A stretch of DNA of 64,000 bases from Erysipelotrichales bacterium (GTDB lineage: Bacteria; Bacillota_I; Bacilli_A; RF39; UBA660), in NCBI GenBank assembly GCA_022508565.1, contig JAFLUY010000002.1, positions 32,001-96,000 on the forward strand, in the 5' to 3' direction. This document shows, one piece after another, positions 35,027 to 43,129 of the stretch (position 1 is its first letter; each line of letters starts with the position of its first letter). A program made the translations under genes and the position numbers. A model generated the notes under the pieces. The model did no database searches. It had not been told where the DNA came from and saw nothing but the letters and a program-made list of their open reading frames with translations.

Positions 35027-38000
35027 ATGAAGAATTTTTACAAATTATTAATTACATTAACATTATTTATGCTAGTACCTACTATTGTATTTGCTACAAG
35101 TGATTCTTCTGGAGAACAAGGCGGAGGGGCAGGAATTGTAAATTCTTGTAGTCCGAACTGTGTTGGTATTCAAAGATCATCATCACTTGCTGGTGTACGT
35201 ATAACGTTCGTTGATGCTAGTGGTAAAGCAGTATCAGCATCAAATGGTTTAAGTTTTGACTTTATGACATACATTAAACCAGGAAAAGAAAATGTTAATA
35301 CAACTTATAATGCATTTAGTGGAGATAGAAATAAGATAGCTCTTGCTGGCGGTGGAAATTATTCAGCAGGGTCAACTAATGCTAGTGCTGTTAAAAAGTT
35401 TAGTGCAGTAGCAGCTGCTTATAACAAATATGCACCACTTGAAGGATCTACTCATTTAACTTCATTAAGAACTAGTGGTAACACAGGTGGTAACTTAAAT
35501 GGAATGAGTAATGAACTTAATTTCTTCTTAGGTTTAACTAGAGCAGGAAATCCAACGTATGCAGCTGATGTTAATTCATTTATTAGAGCAATTGCTGAAG
35601 TAAGTGGTGGATTCAATGCTGATGATTTAATTTATAAAATAGCCGAAGGATGTAATACTGGTGAAGAAATATTCATCGTAATGGAACCAATCTTCTTCTG
35701 GTCAGGAAAAGTCGGTGGCTCTTACCAAAACTATTTTGGTACACTTGCTGATTCATATCATTTCTTTGGAGGAAAGATTATTGGAGCAGTAAGTAACACT
35801 AATAATATGGCTTACTTAATTTATTATGAAAGAGAAATAGCAGCATACCATGGAGCAACTGGTGTTTCAAGAAAAGGGTTCACAATTCAAAGTGGAGCAG
35901 ACCTTTTATCAACTGCTGGATTTGGTATAGCTGTTGACTGGGCAAATGACCCTGGTGAGTATTGTAACTCATGTTCTTATGTAAATGGCAAATTCTCATA
36001 TGATAATAAAATTTACCCAGGTGATTTAAAAATACCTAGTAATTTCAAGAGCATTCAAGAATATGCATTTACTGATAGAGGATCGGGTGGAGCTGGATGT
36101 TGTACTTTACTAGAACCACAAATTAGCTCAATGCCAAAAGAATGGCAAGATGCATATCGTGAGTTATGTAAAGAACCAGAACCTGAATGTTGTACACCAA
36201 GTGTACCAAGTGAACCTCCAGTAATCGATGTTCATAACTGTTGTGCAGATAATGCAGTATCTAAAGTTATAGATTCAGAATTAGATGATTTATTCTGTTA
36301 TGATAGTGAACTACAAGTAGATTTTTATAAAAATAGATGTGAAAACGATCGTTATAAAGAAGAATTAAATGAATATTGTGATATTTATTGTACAGAAAGA
36401 GTTGTAATGGAAGTGCCTGGTGCAATAACAGCAACATCCGGAAGATACTTTAAATTAACAGAAACATCAAAAGGAACAACTTCTCCATATATAGATGGAT
36501 ATAGACGTTGTAGAGTTAGAATTCGTTATAACGAATGGCGTGATGATTACGTTGAAAAAGTTAAAAATCAAGTAGAACAATATAATGAATTCCAAAGACT
36601 TGCTTCAATGGAGAAAAATTACGAAGAGGCAATTCCAACAGAAAATGAAATAAAACGCAGCGGAACAATTACAGCTACATGTTGGGAAAAAGATTCACAA
36701 ACAGGTCATACAAAATCTGATACAGCTACCGCAAATTTTGAATACTCATATCTTGAATATACATTTAGCAATAAATATTATTACTATACAGTAGATTTAA
36801 AAGATGATCATTACTCAAGAGTCGAAATAGTAAATGGTAGTCAAAAGAGAGAAGATCATACACCATTAAGTGTGTATAAATATGAAGAAGCAAAAGCGGC
36901 ATATGAGAAGGCTGTTCGTGAGGCAGAAAGTAAATGTAGATATGGAAATAAGTCATCTAGTGGTCCAGCATTTAGAGAACCTCCACAAGAATTTACAATT
37001 GAAAATCCAAAAGAAGTTGTAGAAACAATTCGTGCATCAAAAGAATCTGCTAAAAAAGCTTATAAGATTGCAACAGAAGAAGCTGCAACATTAGAAGAAA
37101 AAATTGATGAATGTGATTTCTACTTTGATGATTCAAAGAGTCGTCTAGAAGAAAAAGGTTCATATGACGGTAAAGATGCAGAAGCACATTATAGCTTCAC
37201 ACCAGATTTATTATTTAGATATTCTCAAGCATACTTAGGGGAAGATGCTAAAGTAGCAATAGATACTTTAAGTGTTGACTTTGATAGAACATGTAATTAT
37301 GAAATAATCTATGATAGTGAAGAATCTGATGTTGACGAAATCAAACCAGATCGTTATTCAGGAATATATGGTTCTGGTTCAGAAAGAATGCATGATTTTG
37401 ATAAAGATGTTGAACTTGAATATGAAACAGGTTTCAATTTAAATAAATATTACGACTATGAATATAAAGCTGAAAAGATTTATACTACAGATGCTAAATA
37501 CCATGCAGAATGTACATGGACAGAAAAAGATGATGAAACATTTACATTAGTTCCATCAGGATTAGCATCAAACTCAACCGAGTTGAACTATACATCTCAT
37601 AGTAGAGAATATAAAATTTACTTATCAACATTTGACGGAACATATGAAACTTATTGGGATATTAATAACATCGGCCACAAGGGAGGATTTACAGAATTCT
37701 TTAAACGAGGAAGCCAAACTTGTGCTGGTGAAGATCCAACTGAAATAGGAACAACTATTACTTGTAAAATACATGTTCAACATGAACTAGTATCAACAGG
37801 TAAATGTAATGGTTCAAATGGAACTGATACAACGATTTATGAAAAAGATTGTGAACCACAAAAAGAAGGATATGACCTATTTAAATTCAAGATCGTTGAT
37901 GAAGATGATTTCTTCCCAGCAGGAACAGAAGATGAGGGAGAAGGATTTGCATATAACTGGGTAGTTGACGAAAGAGGAAAAGCAGTTATGAAAGAAATCA

Positions 38001-38341
38001 ATGATCGAGCAGCAATAGGCGCAACATATGCTCCAGAAAATGCTACAATCATTATTAGTTTAAATAATAAAGACATGCGTACTATTAAAAATTATAATGC
38101 AAGTAGAGAAGATGAAAATGGTTACAGCGACTTCAATATGCATTGTGAATGTCCTACACAAACTCAAACTAATTCATTAGTTGAAGGAGTAGGATGTACA
38201 CAATGTAAGAGTTACTTTATTGAGAATCTTGAAAAAGGAATTGTTAGATATTCAGGAACAGATCATAAAGTAAACGTTTGGGCTTCGTCAAAGAGTCTTC
38301 AAGATATAAGAAATTCAAATGCAGCCAAGGGAAGATGGTAG
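35027..38341 (+). CDS. Large secreted Cys-rich protein (B3)
   Basis: 1104 residues. Signal peptide to about VFA (24). The N-terminal 350 residues differ from A3: a Gly/Asn/Ser-rich domain beginning GVRITFVDASGKAVS, with FIVMEPIFFWSGK, GFGIAVDWANDPGEYC. From about residue 370 it aligns with A3: ECC, HNCC, FCYD, EYCDIYCTERV, PGAITATSGRYFKL, coiled coil, YKIYLSTFDGTYET, and the C-terminal CTQCKSYF. No C-terminal anchor. AGGAGG start. It is probably the main structural or binding subunit of cluster B; function unknown. Confidence 0.75.
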   Translation: MKNFYKLLITLTLFMLVPTIVFATSDSSGEQGGGAGIVNSCSPNCVGIQRSSSLAGVRITFVDASGKAVSASNGLSFDFMTYIKPGKENVNTTYNAFSGDRNKIALAGGGNYSAGSTNASAVKKFSAVAAAYNKYAPLEGSTHLTSLRTSGNTGGNLNGMSNELNFFLGLTRAGNPTYAADVNSFIRAIAEVSGGFNADDLIYKIAEGCNTGEEIFIVMEPIFFWSGKVGGSYQNYFGTLADSYHFFGGKIIGAVSNTNNMAYLIYYEREIAAYHGATGVSRKGFTIQSGADLLSTAGFGIAVDWANDPGEYCNSCSYVNGKFSYDNKIYPGDLKIPSNFKSIQEYAFTDRGSGGAGCCTLLEPQISSMPKEWQDAYRELCKEPEPECCTPSVPSEPPVIDVHNCCADNAVSKVIDSELDDLFCYDSELQVDFYKNRCENDRYKEELNEYCDIYCTERVVMEVPGAITATSGRYFKLTETSKGTTSPYIDGYRRCRVRIRYNEWRDDYVEKVKNQVEQYNEFQRLASMEKNYEEAIPTENEIKRSGTITATCWEKDSQTGHTKSDTATANFEYSYLEYTFSNKYYYYTVDLKDDHYSRVEIVNGSQKREDHTPLSVYKYEEAKAAYEKAVREAESKCRYGNKSSSGPAFREPPQEFTIENPKEVVETIRASKESAKKAYKIATEEAATLEEKIDECDFYFDDSKSRLEEKGSYDGKDAEAHYSFTPDLLFRYSQAYLGEDAKVAIDTLSVDFDRTCNYEIIYDSEESDVDEIKPDRYSGIYGSGSERMHDFDKDVELEYETGFNLNKYYDYEYKAEKIYTTDAKYHAECTWTEKDDETFTLVPSGLASNSTELNYTSHSREYKIYLSTFDGTYETYWDINNIGHKGGFTEFFKRGSQTCAGEDPTEIGTTITCKIHVQHELVSTGKCNGSNGTDTTIYEKDCEPQKEGYDLFKFKIVDEDDFFPAGTEDEGEGFAYNWVVDERGKAVMKEINDRAAIGATYAPENATIIISLNNKDMRTIKNYNASREDENGYSDFNMHCECPTQTQTNSLVEGVGCTQCKSYFIENLEKGIVRYSGTDHKVNVWASSKSLQDIRNSNAAKGRW

Positions 38342-38352
38342 GTGAGTAGAAT

Positions 38353-38787
38353 ATGAAAGAGAGTTTATGGGGATATTGGATAGTAGTGTTAGGAGTATCA
38401 ATCATGGGAGTGATGATACTACTACAAAACTATACAACAACAAATGAACAAGATTTTTACATGATACATGAAGTGTTAGAAGCAAGTATGTATGAAGCAG
38501 TAGATTATGGATACTATAGAGATACAGGAGAATTAAAGATGAATTCAGAAAAGTTTGTAGAGAACTTCATAAGAAGATTTTCAGAGACAGTAAATATCAA
38601 TAAGAACTACACACTAACATTCTATGATATCTATGAAATGCCACCAGCAGCATCGGTATCGATAGCAACAAAGACAAACCAAAGTGCATTTGGAAAAAAT
38701 CAAGGAGCAGCAGAAGATTCAGCAGCAGTGGTAAATAAACTAACAGGTATTTTATATACAAATAAAAAATACCAACCTAGATTATAA
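38353..38787 (+). CDS. Cluster B single-pass 144-aa protein (B4), identical to A4
   Basis: The protein and DNA are identical to A4 (32371-32805). It is the last gene of cluster B, 11 bp after B3, with its own ribosome-binding site TAGGTGAG. Because A3 and B3 have diverged strongly, the identity means recent gene conversion or replacement, or extreme selection. N-terminal TM helix, Cys-free ectodomain. Confidence 0.85.
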   Translation: MKESLWGYWIVVLGVSIMGVMILLQNYTTTNEQDFYMIHEVLEASMYEAVDYGYYRDTGELKMNSEKFVENFIRRFSETVNINKNYTLTFYDIYEMPPAASVSIATKTNQSAFGKNQGAAEDSAAVVNKLTGILYTNKKYQPRL

Positions 38788-38789
38788 AA
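38353..38789 (+). repeat. 437-bp exact direct repeat, copy 2
   Basis: See 32371-32807. The two copies lie 5,982 bp apart, start to start, in the same orientation. Confidence 0.93.
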
Positions 38790-38815
38790 ACAACTTGTAA
38801 AAAGTTGTTTTTTTC
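38788..38815 (+). terminator. Terminator of cluster B
   Basis: AAACAACTT / AAGTTGTTT stem and T7. Confidence 0.85.
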
Positions 38816-38883
38816 ATATAATAAAGATGTAGGAATACTTAAGTTGCCAATATTTCTATAGACCACCTAAATGGTAGTTCTTT

Positions 38884-38958
38884 TTATATTATGCCAAGCA
38901 TGCTTAGAATTAATATAAGAATAATAATACACTGCAAGAATAATAAAATATCCTTCAT
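38884..38958 (-). CDS. Possible 24-aa hydrophobic peptide gene
   Basis: Minus-strand ATG (38958) with a perfect GGAGG (plus-strand CCTCC 38966-38970) 7 bp upstream. It encodes MKDI, then an almost wholly hydrophobic stretch (LLFLQCIIILILILS) and ends at TAA 38884. Single-TM peptides of this size are typical of type I toxins or small regulatory membrane peptides. Its 97-nt leader would start after a minus-strand TATAAT (39067-39062). It contains two stable hairpins, one a perfect 10 bp (TTTTAATTGA 38988-38997 / TCAATTAAAA 39002-39011). It is too short to prove by sequence alone. Confidence 0.4.
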   Translation of the reverse strand: MKDILLFLQCIIILILILSMLGII

Positions 38959-39199
38959 TGTACAGCCTCCATTAATCTTCAACTGATTTTAATTGAGTAA
39001 TCAATTAAAACCCCTGATGAGTTAATGGTAGCTACGGAAACTTTTGTGTTCCCGGGTGTATATTATAGAGGATATTTTATTCTTTTAAATGGCTTCGGCA
39101 AAAGGAGACAAAACTTTTAATATAAAAGATACAGATATTATAAATTGGTATTAACTATTTATTTTTTCATATATTTAATTAGAAAGGAAAAAAATAAAT

Positions 39200-39460
39200 A
39201 TGGAAATATTAAAAGTATCAAGTAAATCAAACCCTAGTAAAGTTGCAGGGGCAATTGCAAACGTTTTTAGAAGTTTGGGAAGTGTTGAAATCCAAACAAT
39301 TGGAGCCGGAAGTTTAAACCAAGCAATTAAAGCAATTTGTATTGCACGAGGATTTGTAGCTCCTAGTGGAAAGAATTTAATCGTAATACCAGCTTTTTCA
39401 GATATTACAATTGAAGGTGAAGAAAAAACTGCAATTAAACTAATTGTTGAGGCAAGATAA
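39200..39460 (+). CDS. spoVS: Stage V sporulation protein S
   Basis: 86 residues, exactly the family length, with the hallmarks MEILKVSSKSNPSKVAGAIA and the GAGSLNQAIKAICIARGFVA region (an ALBA-like fold). In Bacillus it affects septation and late sporulation; homologues also exist in non-sporulating Firmicutes, so it alone does not show sporulation. GAAAGG ribosome-binding site. The stop codon lies within the terminator loop. Confidence 0.95.
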   Translation: MEILKVSSKSNPSKVAGAIANVFRSLGSVEIQTIGAGSLNQAIKAICIARGFVAPSGKNLIVIPAFSDITIEGEEKTAIKLIVEAR

Positions 39461-39475
39461 GTGCCTCTTTTTTTA
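39449..39475 (+). terminator. Terminator overlapping the spoVS end
   Basis: GAGGCA (39449-39454) / TGCCTC (39462-39467), then T7. Confidence 0.85.
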
Positions 39476-39479
39476 TTAA

Positions 39480-39506
39480 AAAAATATAGATTTTTTATCT
39501 ATATTC
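39480..39506 (-). terminator. Terminator of the capA-like gene (minus strand)
   Basis: An AATATAGAT / ATCTATATT stem around a T-rich loop, with a T-run on the minus strand side, overlaps the 3' end of the capA-like gene. Confidence 0.6.
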
Positions 39507-40685
39507 TTCTGCTATTACATCTTCGTAAGTATACTTTATAAAATCTTTATTTAACCCTAGGTTATAACGAAAATGATTTCTTTCATATTTTTGGATATAA
39601 TCGTCAAATGGAATAAGTAACCAATTGTTCATATTGATATCAAAATAGTTTACTATTGCTTCAGTTTTGATATCAGTTAGTTCTATTCTTTCATCATTAG
39701 TCGCTTTTACTTTTAAAGTAGAAAGTAGACCAATTTGATAAGCATTATCAAATGTTTCTTGGCCCTTAGGTGTTCTAGCTATATCGTCATCGTTTGAAAC
39801 AAAATTACCTAATGAGTAATAAACTAAAGTCTTATGTTCATCGCCAATCATTTCAATGGGTTGGATTGAGTGGGAGTGACTTCCATAAACTATATCAACT
39901 CCGATACTATTTAAAAAATTAGCCATTTCTTTTTGTTCATTATTTGGTGTAAAAGTAAATTCTGTACCCCAGTGCATCATCACAATAATAACATCAACAT
40001 TTTCTTTTAATAAGTCTACATCTTTTTTTATTGCTTCTTTATGTTCATCATCATTTTTATAAAGACCAATCATATTTTTTAAATTATCAGGTACATGGGA
40101 ATTTGTTCCATAAGTATAAGCTAAGAAACCAAATTTAATTCCATTTTTTTCAAGTATTCGTGGGTTTGCTCGATCGGTATCATCTAAGTATGTCCCAACT
40201 GTTAATATATTTGTATTATTAAAATATTCTAAAGTTGATTTTATTCCAGCCTCGCCACGATCAAAGGTGTGATTATTGGCTGTTCCCAGAACTTGAAAGT
40301 CTAGAGAAGATACTAAATCACCAATATATCTTGGTGCGCAGAAATTATACTCGTCCCCACTAACTTGCAATTCATCATTTCCAATTACTACTTCCATATT
40401 TCCTATCGTGATGTCATCATTTAAAAACTTTTCTTTAACTAAACTAAAATAGTTATACATGTCATATCCATTATCTACAGATTTATAAAAAGGAGATTCA
40501 AATAAAAAATCACCAACTAAAGTTAAATTAACTTCTTTTTCGCTTTTTTCTTTCTTTGTCACTTTTTCTTTGATTTCATCTTTTAACTTAGTAACTTGCT
40601 CATTCTTATCCGATGTAATAATCAAATAACTTCCAACTGTGAATAAGAATATAATTAAAAAAATAAAATATACAATCTTTTTTAT
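39495..40685 (-). CDS. CapA-family (PGA_cap) metallophosphatase-like protein with membrane anchor; probable AUA start
   Basis: 396 residues if initiation is at ATA (40683-40685), which gives a basic/hydrophobic anchor IKKIVYFIFLIIFLFTVGSY. An AAGGAAG site lies 7 bp before that ATA. No ATG, GTG or TTG exists between the in-frame stop and the TTG at 40625, which would delete the anchor. The CapA/metallophos-like core shows LTLVGDFLF, GNMEVVIG, TANNHTFDRGE, MMHWGTEF and YGSHSHSIQP. Family knowledge: CapA proteins act in poly-gamma-glutamate or other surface polymer synthesis. No CapB/CapC genes are near, so the role is open. Confidence 0.8.
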   Translation of the reverse strand: MKKIVYFIFLIIFLFTVGSYLIITSDKNEQVTKLKDEIKEKVTKKEKSEKEVNLTLVGDFLFESPFYKSVDNGYDMYNYFSLVKEKFLNDDITIGNMEVVIGNDELQVSGDEYNFCAPRYIGDLVSSLDFQVLGTANNHTFDRGEAGIKSTLEYFNNTNILTVGTYLDDTDRANPRILEKNGIKFGFLAYTYGTNSHVPDNLKNMIGLYKNDDEHKEAIKKDVDLLKENVDVIIVMMHWGTEFTFTPNNEQKEMANFLNSIGVDIVYGSHSHSIQPIEMIGDEHKTLVYYSLGNFVSNDDDIARTPKGQETFDNAYQIGLLSTLKVKATNDERIELTDIKTEAIVNYFDINMNNWLLIPFDDYIQKYERNHFRYNLGLNKDFIKYTYEDVIAEEYR

Positions 40686-40770
40686 AAAACCACTTCCTTA
40701 ACTACTTTCAATTATATAATAACATATTATCAATTAATATGTTATAATTTAAGTGTTAAGGAGACAATTA

Positions 40771-41535
40771 ATGAAAATCGAAAAATATATAAAAGACAAA
40801 CAAAATAAATATAAAGTAGTAATAGATTCTGAAGAATATGTTTTATATGATGATGTCATTATTAAATATAATCTTCTTTTAAAAAAAGAAATAGACGCAA
40901 ATACTTTTAAAGAAATATTAGAATTAAATGATGAACTAACTAGTTATTATGATTCTATTAAATATATAAATAGAAAACTTCGAAGTAAAAAAGAAGTAGA
41001 AGAATATTTAAAGAAAAAAGGAATAACCGCTAAAGTTATAGATAGCACGATTAAAAGGCTGATTGCAACTAATTATTTAAATGATGATATTTATTTTAAA
41101 GCATATATAAATGATCAAATTAATTTAACTAACAATGGTCCAAGAAAAATTCTTAAGAATTTAATAAATCTAGGTTTTGAAGAAAATCAAATTAAAGAAA
41201 AATTAGACGAAATTGATAATAATATATGGTTAGAAAAAATAGGAAGATACATAGAAAAAAAGATAAGTGTTAATCATAACTCATCAAGTAATATGCTAAA
41301 AATGAAAATTGTTAATGATTTAGTCAACCTTGGGTATGATAAAGAGAGTGTTACATCTTTATTAAATAATTATGAGATAAATGATGAAGATGTTTTAATT
41401 AAAGAATATAACAAAGTAAAAAAATCTCTTGAAAAAAAATATTGTGGAAAAGAGTTAAATCAAAAAATAAAAGAAAAGTTATATCGTAAAGGCTTTAAAA
41501 TTAGTAGTCTGGAGGACGTAGTTTATGAAGAATAG
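40771..41535 (+). CDS. recX: Regulatory protein RecX
   Basis: 254 residues, typical of the longer Gram-positive RecX (modulator of RecA filaments). ATG 40771 follows AAGGAGA. Three-helix RecX repeats are visible, best in RKLRSKKEVEEYLKKKGIT and YLNDDIYFKAYINDQI with the following GPRKILKNLINLGF. It overlaps the next gene by 11 bp. recA is not in the window. Confidence 0.85.
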   Translation: MKIEKYIKDKQNKYKVVIDSEEYVLYDDVIIKYNLLLKKEIDANTFKEILELNDELTSYYDSIKYINRKLRSKKEVEEYLKKKGITAKVIDSTIKRLIATNYLNDDIYFKAYINDQINLTNNGPRKILKNLINLGFEENQIKEKLDEIDNNIWLEKIGRYIEKKISVNHNSSSNMLKMKIVNDLVNLGYDKESVTSLLNNYEINDEDVLIKEYNKVKKSLEKKYCGKELNQKIKEKLYRKGFKISSLEDVVYEE

Positions 41536-41884
41536 ATATGAAAGATTAACAAGACAAGAAAAACACGAAGCTATAGAAGAATATAAGAATTCAAATGAAC
41601 ATAATAAGGCATTATATACACGTTTAACAAGATTAAGGGGTATTGGTATAATTGGTATAATTTATTCAATACTTATGTTTACTCTTGATTTCTTAAAAGA
41701 ACAAGGAATTTTTGATTATGGGTTTAATACTTTTGGCAATGTAGTTCTAAATTATATAATTGATGCAGTTCTTTTGATATTATGTTTTGTCTTCGTCTTA
41801 AAAGCACATCAACTATTAAAAGAGCAAGTTAATAAATACTTAATTGAAAAGATGAAAACAAAAGAAGAAAAAAAGAAAAAGTAA
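41525..41884 (+). CDS. Two-TM membrane protein, 119 aa
   Basis: Not recognised by name. Basic N-terminal 40 residues, two TM helices at about 42-61 and 76-97, and a very basic C-terminus (KTKEEKKKK). GGAGG site lies inside recX and the genes overlap by 11 bp. Similar small proteins follow recX in other low-GC bacteria, from general recollection only. Confidence 0.6.
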   Translation: MKNRYERLTRQEKHEAIEEYKNSNEHNKALYTRLTRLRGIGIIGIIYSILMFTLDFLKEQGIFDYGFNTFGNVVLNYIIDAVLLILCFVFVLKAHQLLKEQVNKYLIEKMKTKEEKKKK

Positions 41885-41927
41885 TTAGATAAGTAATTTA
41901 TTTGATATAATAAAGATAGGTGATAAT

Positions 41928-42608
41928 ATGGAAGTTAACAACCCCTTATACAAAAATCAAGGTATACATGTTATAGCAAGTATCTTTACGGTTGATCATG
42001 GTATTGTAAAAATATTATTAATAAAAAGAAATAATAATCCCTTTAAAGATGCCTGGGGTTTAGTTGGAGGCGCACTTTACAATAATGAAGACCTTGAGGT
42101 TGGATTAAATCGTGAAATAAAAGAGAAAACGGGAATTGAAAATATTCCTCTAAAACTTGTAAGTGTTCATGGTAAAGTGGATCGTAGTCCAGTAATGCGA
42201 ATGGTAGCTGTATCCTATTTAGGAGTTATAGATAAAGATCGTGTCAATTTAATTACTAAGACACTAAAGACAAATGATGCAGCTTGGATTGATATAAAAG
42301 AAGTGGAAAATCTTGAGCTTGCATATGATCACTTAGAAATAATTAATTCAACATTTGAAGAATTAAAAAAACAAATACTAAGAAGCAACATCTTAGCTAC
42401 TTTATTTCCAAATGGCTTTACTATGCCAGAAATTCAAAAAGCTTATGAAGCAATTCTTCGAACAACTTTGGATAGAAGAAATTTTAGAAGAAAGTTACTT
42501 AGTTTAAGTCTTGTTGAGGACACAGGTGAGTTTGTAAACTTTGAAGGTAAAAAGCCAGCTAAATTATATAGATTTAAAGATAATGTAGAAGATATAAATA
42601 TTTTTTAG
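41928..42608 (+). CDS. Nudix protein of the NrtR type
   Basis: 226 residues. Nudix domain (about 10-145) with WGLVGGALYNNEDLEVGLNR, then EIKEKTGI: the box REUxEExGU reads REIKEKTGI, so one catalytic Glu is Lys. A C-terminal winged-helix part (about 150-220; FTMPEIQKAYEAIL, RRNFRRKLL) follows. This arrangement, with weak or lost hydrolase activity, is typical of NrtR regulators of NAD metabolism that sense ADP-ribose. nadK is 16 kb away. GGTGATA start. ppa follows 8 bp later. Confidence 0.75.
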   Translation: MEVNNPLYKNQGIHVIASIFTVDHGIVKILLIKRNNNPFKDAWGLVGGALYNNEDLEVGLNREIKEKTGIENIPLKLVSVHGKVDRSPVMRMVAVSYLGVIDKDRVNLITKTLKTNDAAWIDIKEVENLELAYDHLEIINSTFEELKKQILRSNILATLFPNGFTMPEIQKAYEAILRTTLDRRNFRRKLLSLSLVEDTGEFVNFEGKKPAKLYRFKDNVEDINIF

Positions 42609-42616
42609 GAGGATAT

Positions 42617-43102
42617 ATGAATAACGTAATTAATGCAATTGTGGAAATAACACATGGTTCAAAAAACAAATATGAAATAGATAAGAAAACTGGAAGAATA
42701 AGATTAGATCGAGTATTGTCTACTTCGACAGTTTATCCAGCTGAATATGGAATAGTTGAAAATACACTTGCCAGTGATGGAGATCCATTAGATATTGTTA
42801 TATTATCTAATGAAAAAACATACCCAGGATGTGTAGTACCGGCTCGTGTTTTAGGATATCTTGACATGATTGACAATGGAGCACTTGATTATAAATTAAT
42901 AGCAGTTGTTGATGTTGATCCAAGATTTAATGGTATCAACGAACTCAGGGATTTATCAGAAGTAACACTTAGTGAAATCAAAAACTTCTTTGAAAATTAT
43001 AAATCATTAGATAACATTAAAGTTGAAGTTGGAGAATACCACAGCAAAGAAGAAGCACTTCTTTTAATAGAAGAATGTAAGGAAGCTTATCAAGAGTTAT
43101 AA
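42617..43102 (+). CDS. ppa: Inorganic pyrophosphatase (family I)
   Basis: 161 residues. It hydrolyses PPi to two Pi using Mg. The family I active-site pieces are visible: GSKNKYEIDKKTG, YPAEYGIVENTLASDGDPLD (with the DGDPLD Mg-binding signature) and DVDPRFNGI. GGAGG start, 8 bp after the Nudix gene, so probably co-transcribed. Confidence 0.93.
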   Translation: MNNVINAIVEITHGSKNKYEIDKKTGRIRLDRVLSTSTVYPAEYGIVENTLASDGDPLDIVILSNEKTYPGCVVPARVLGYLDMIDNGALDYKLIAVVDVDPRFNGINELRDLSEVTLSEIKNFFENYKSLDNIKVEVGEYHSKEEALLLIEECKEAYQEL

Positions 43103-43129
43103 AATAATAAAACAATAATATAATGTACT

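Noticed and set aside
32371-38789. Insertion sequence or transposon carrying the identical genes
   Set aside because: No transposase, terminal inverted repeats or target duplications flank the copies; identity begins exactly at the start codon.
39014-39042. CTGATGAG and GGAAAC spaced like a hammerhead ribozyme core
   Set aside because: Stem II between them would have only about two base pairs, the CGAAA is altered, and no stem III/I closure with a cleavage site is visible.
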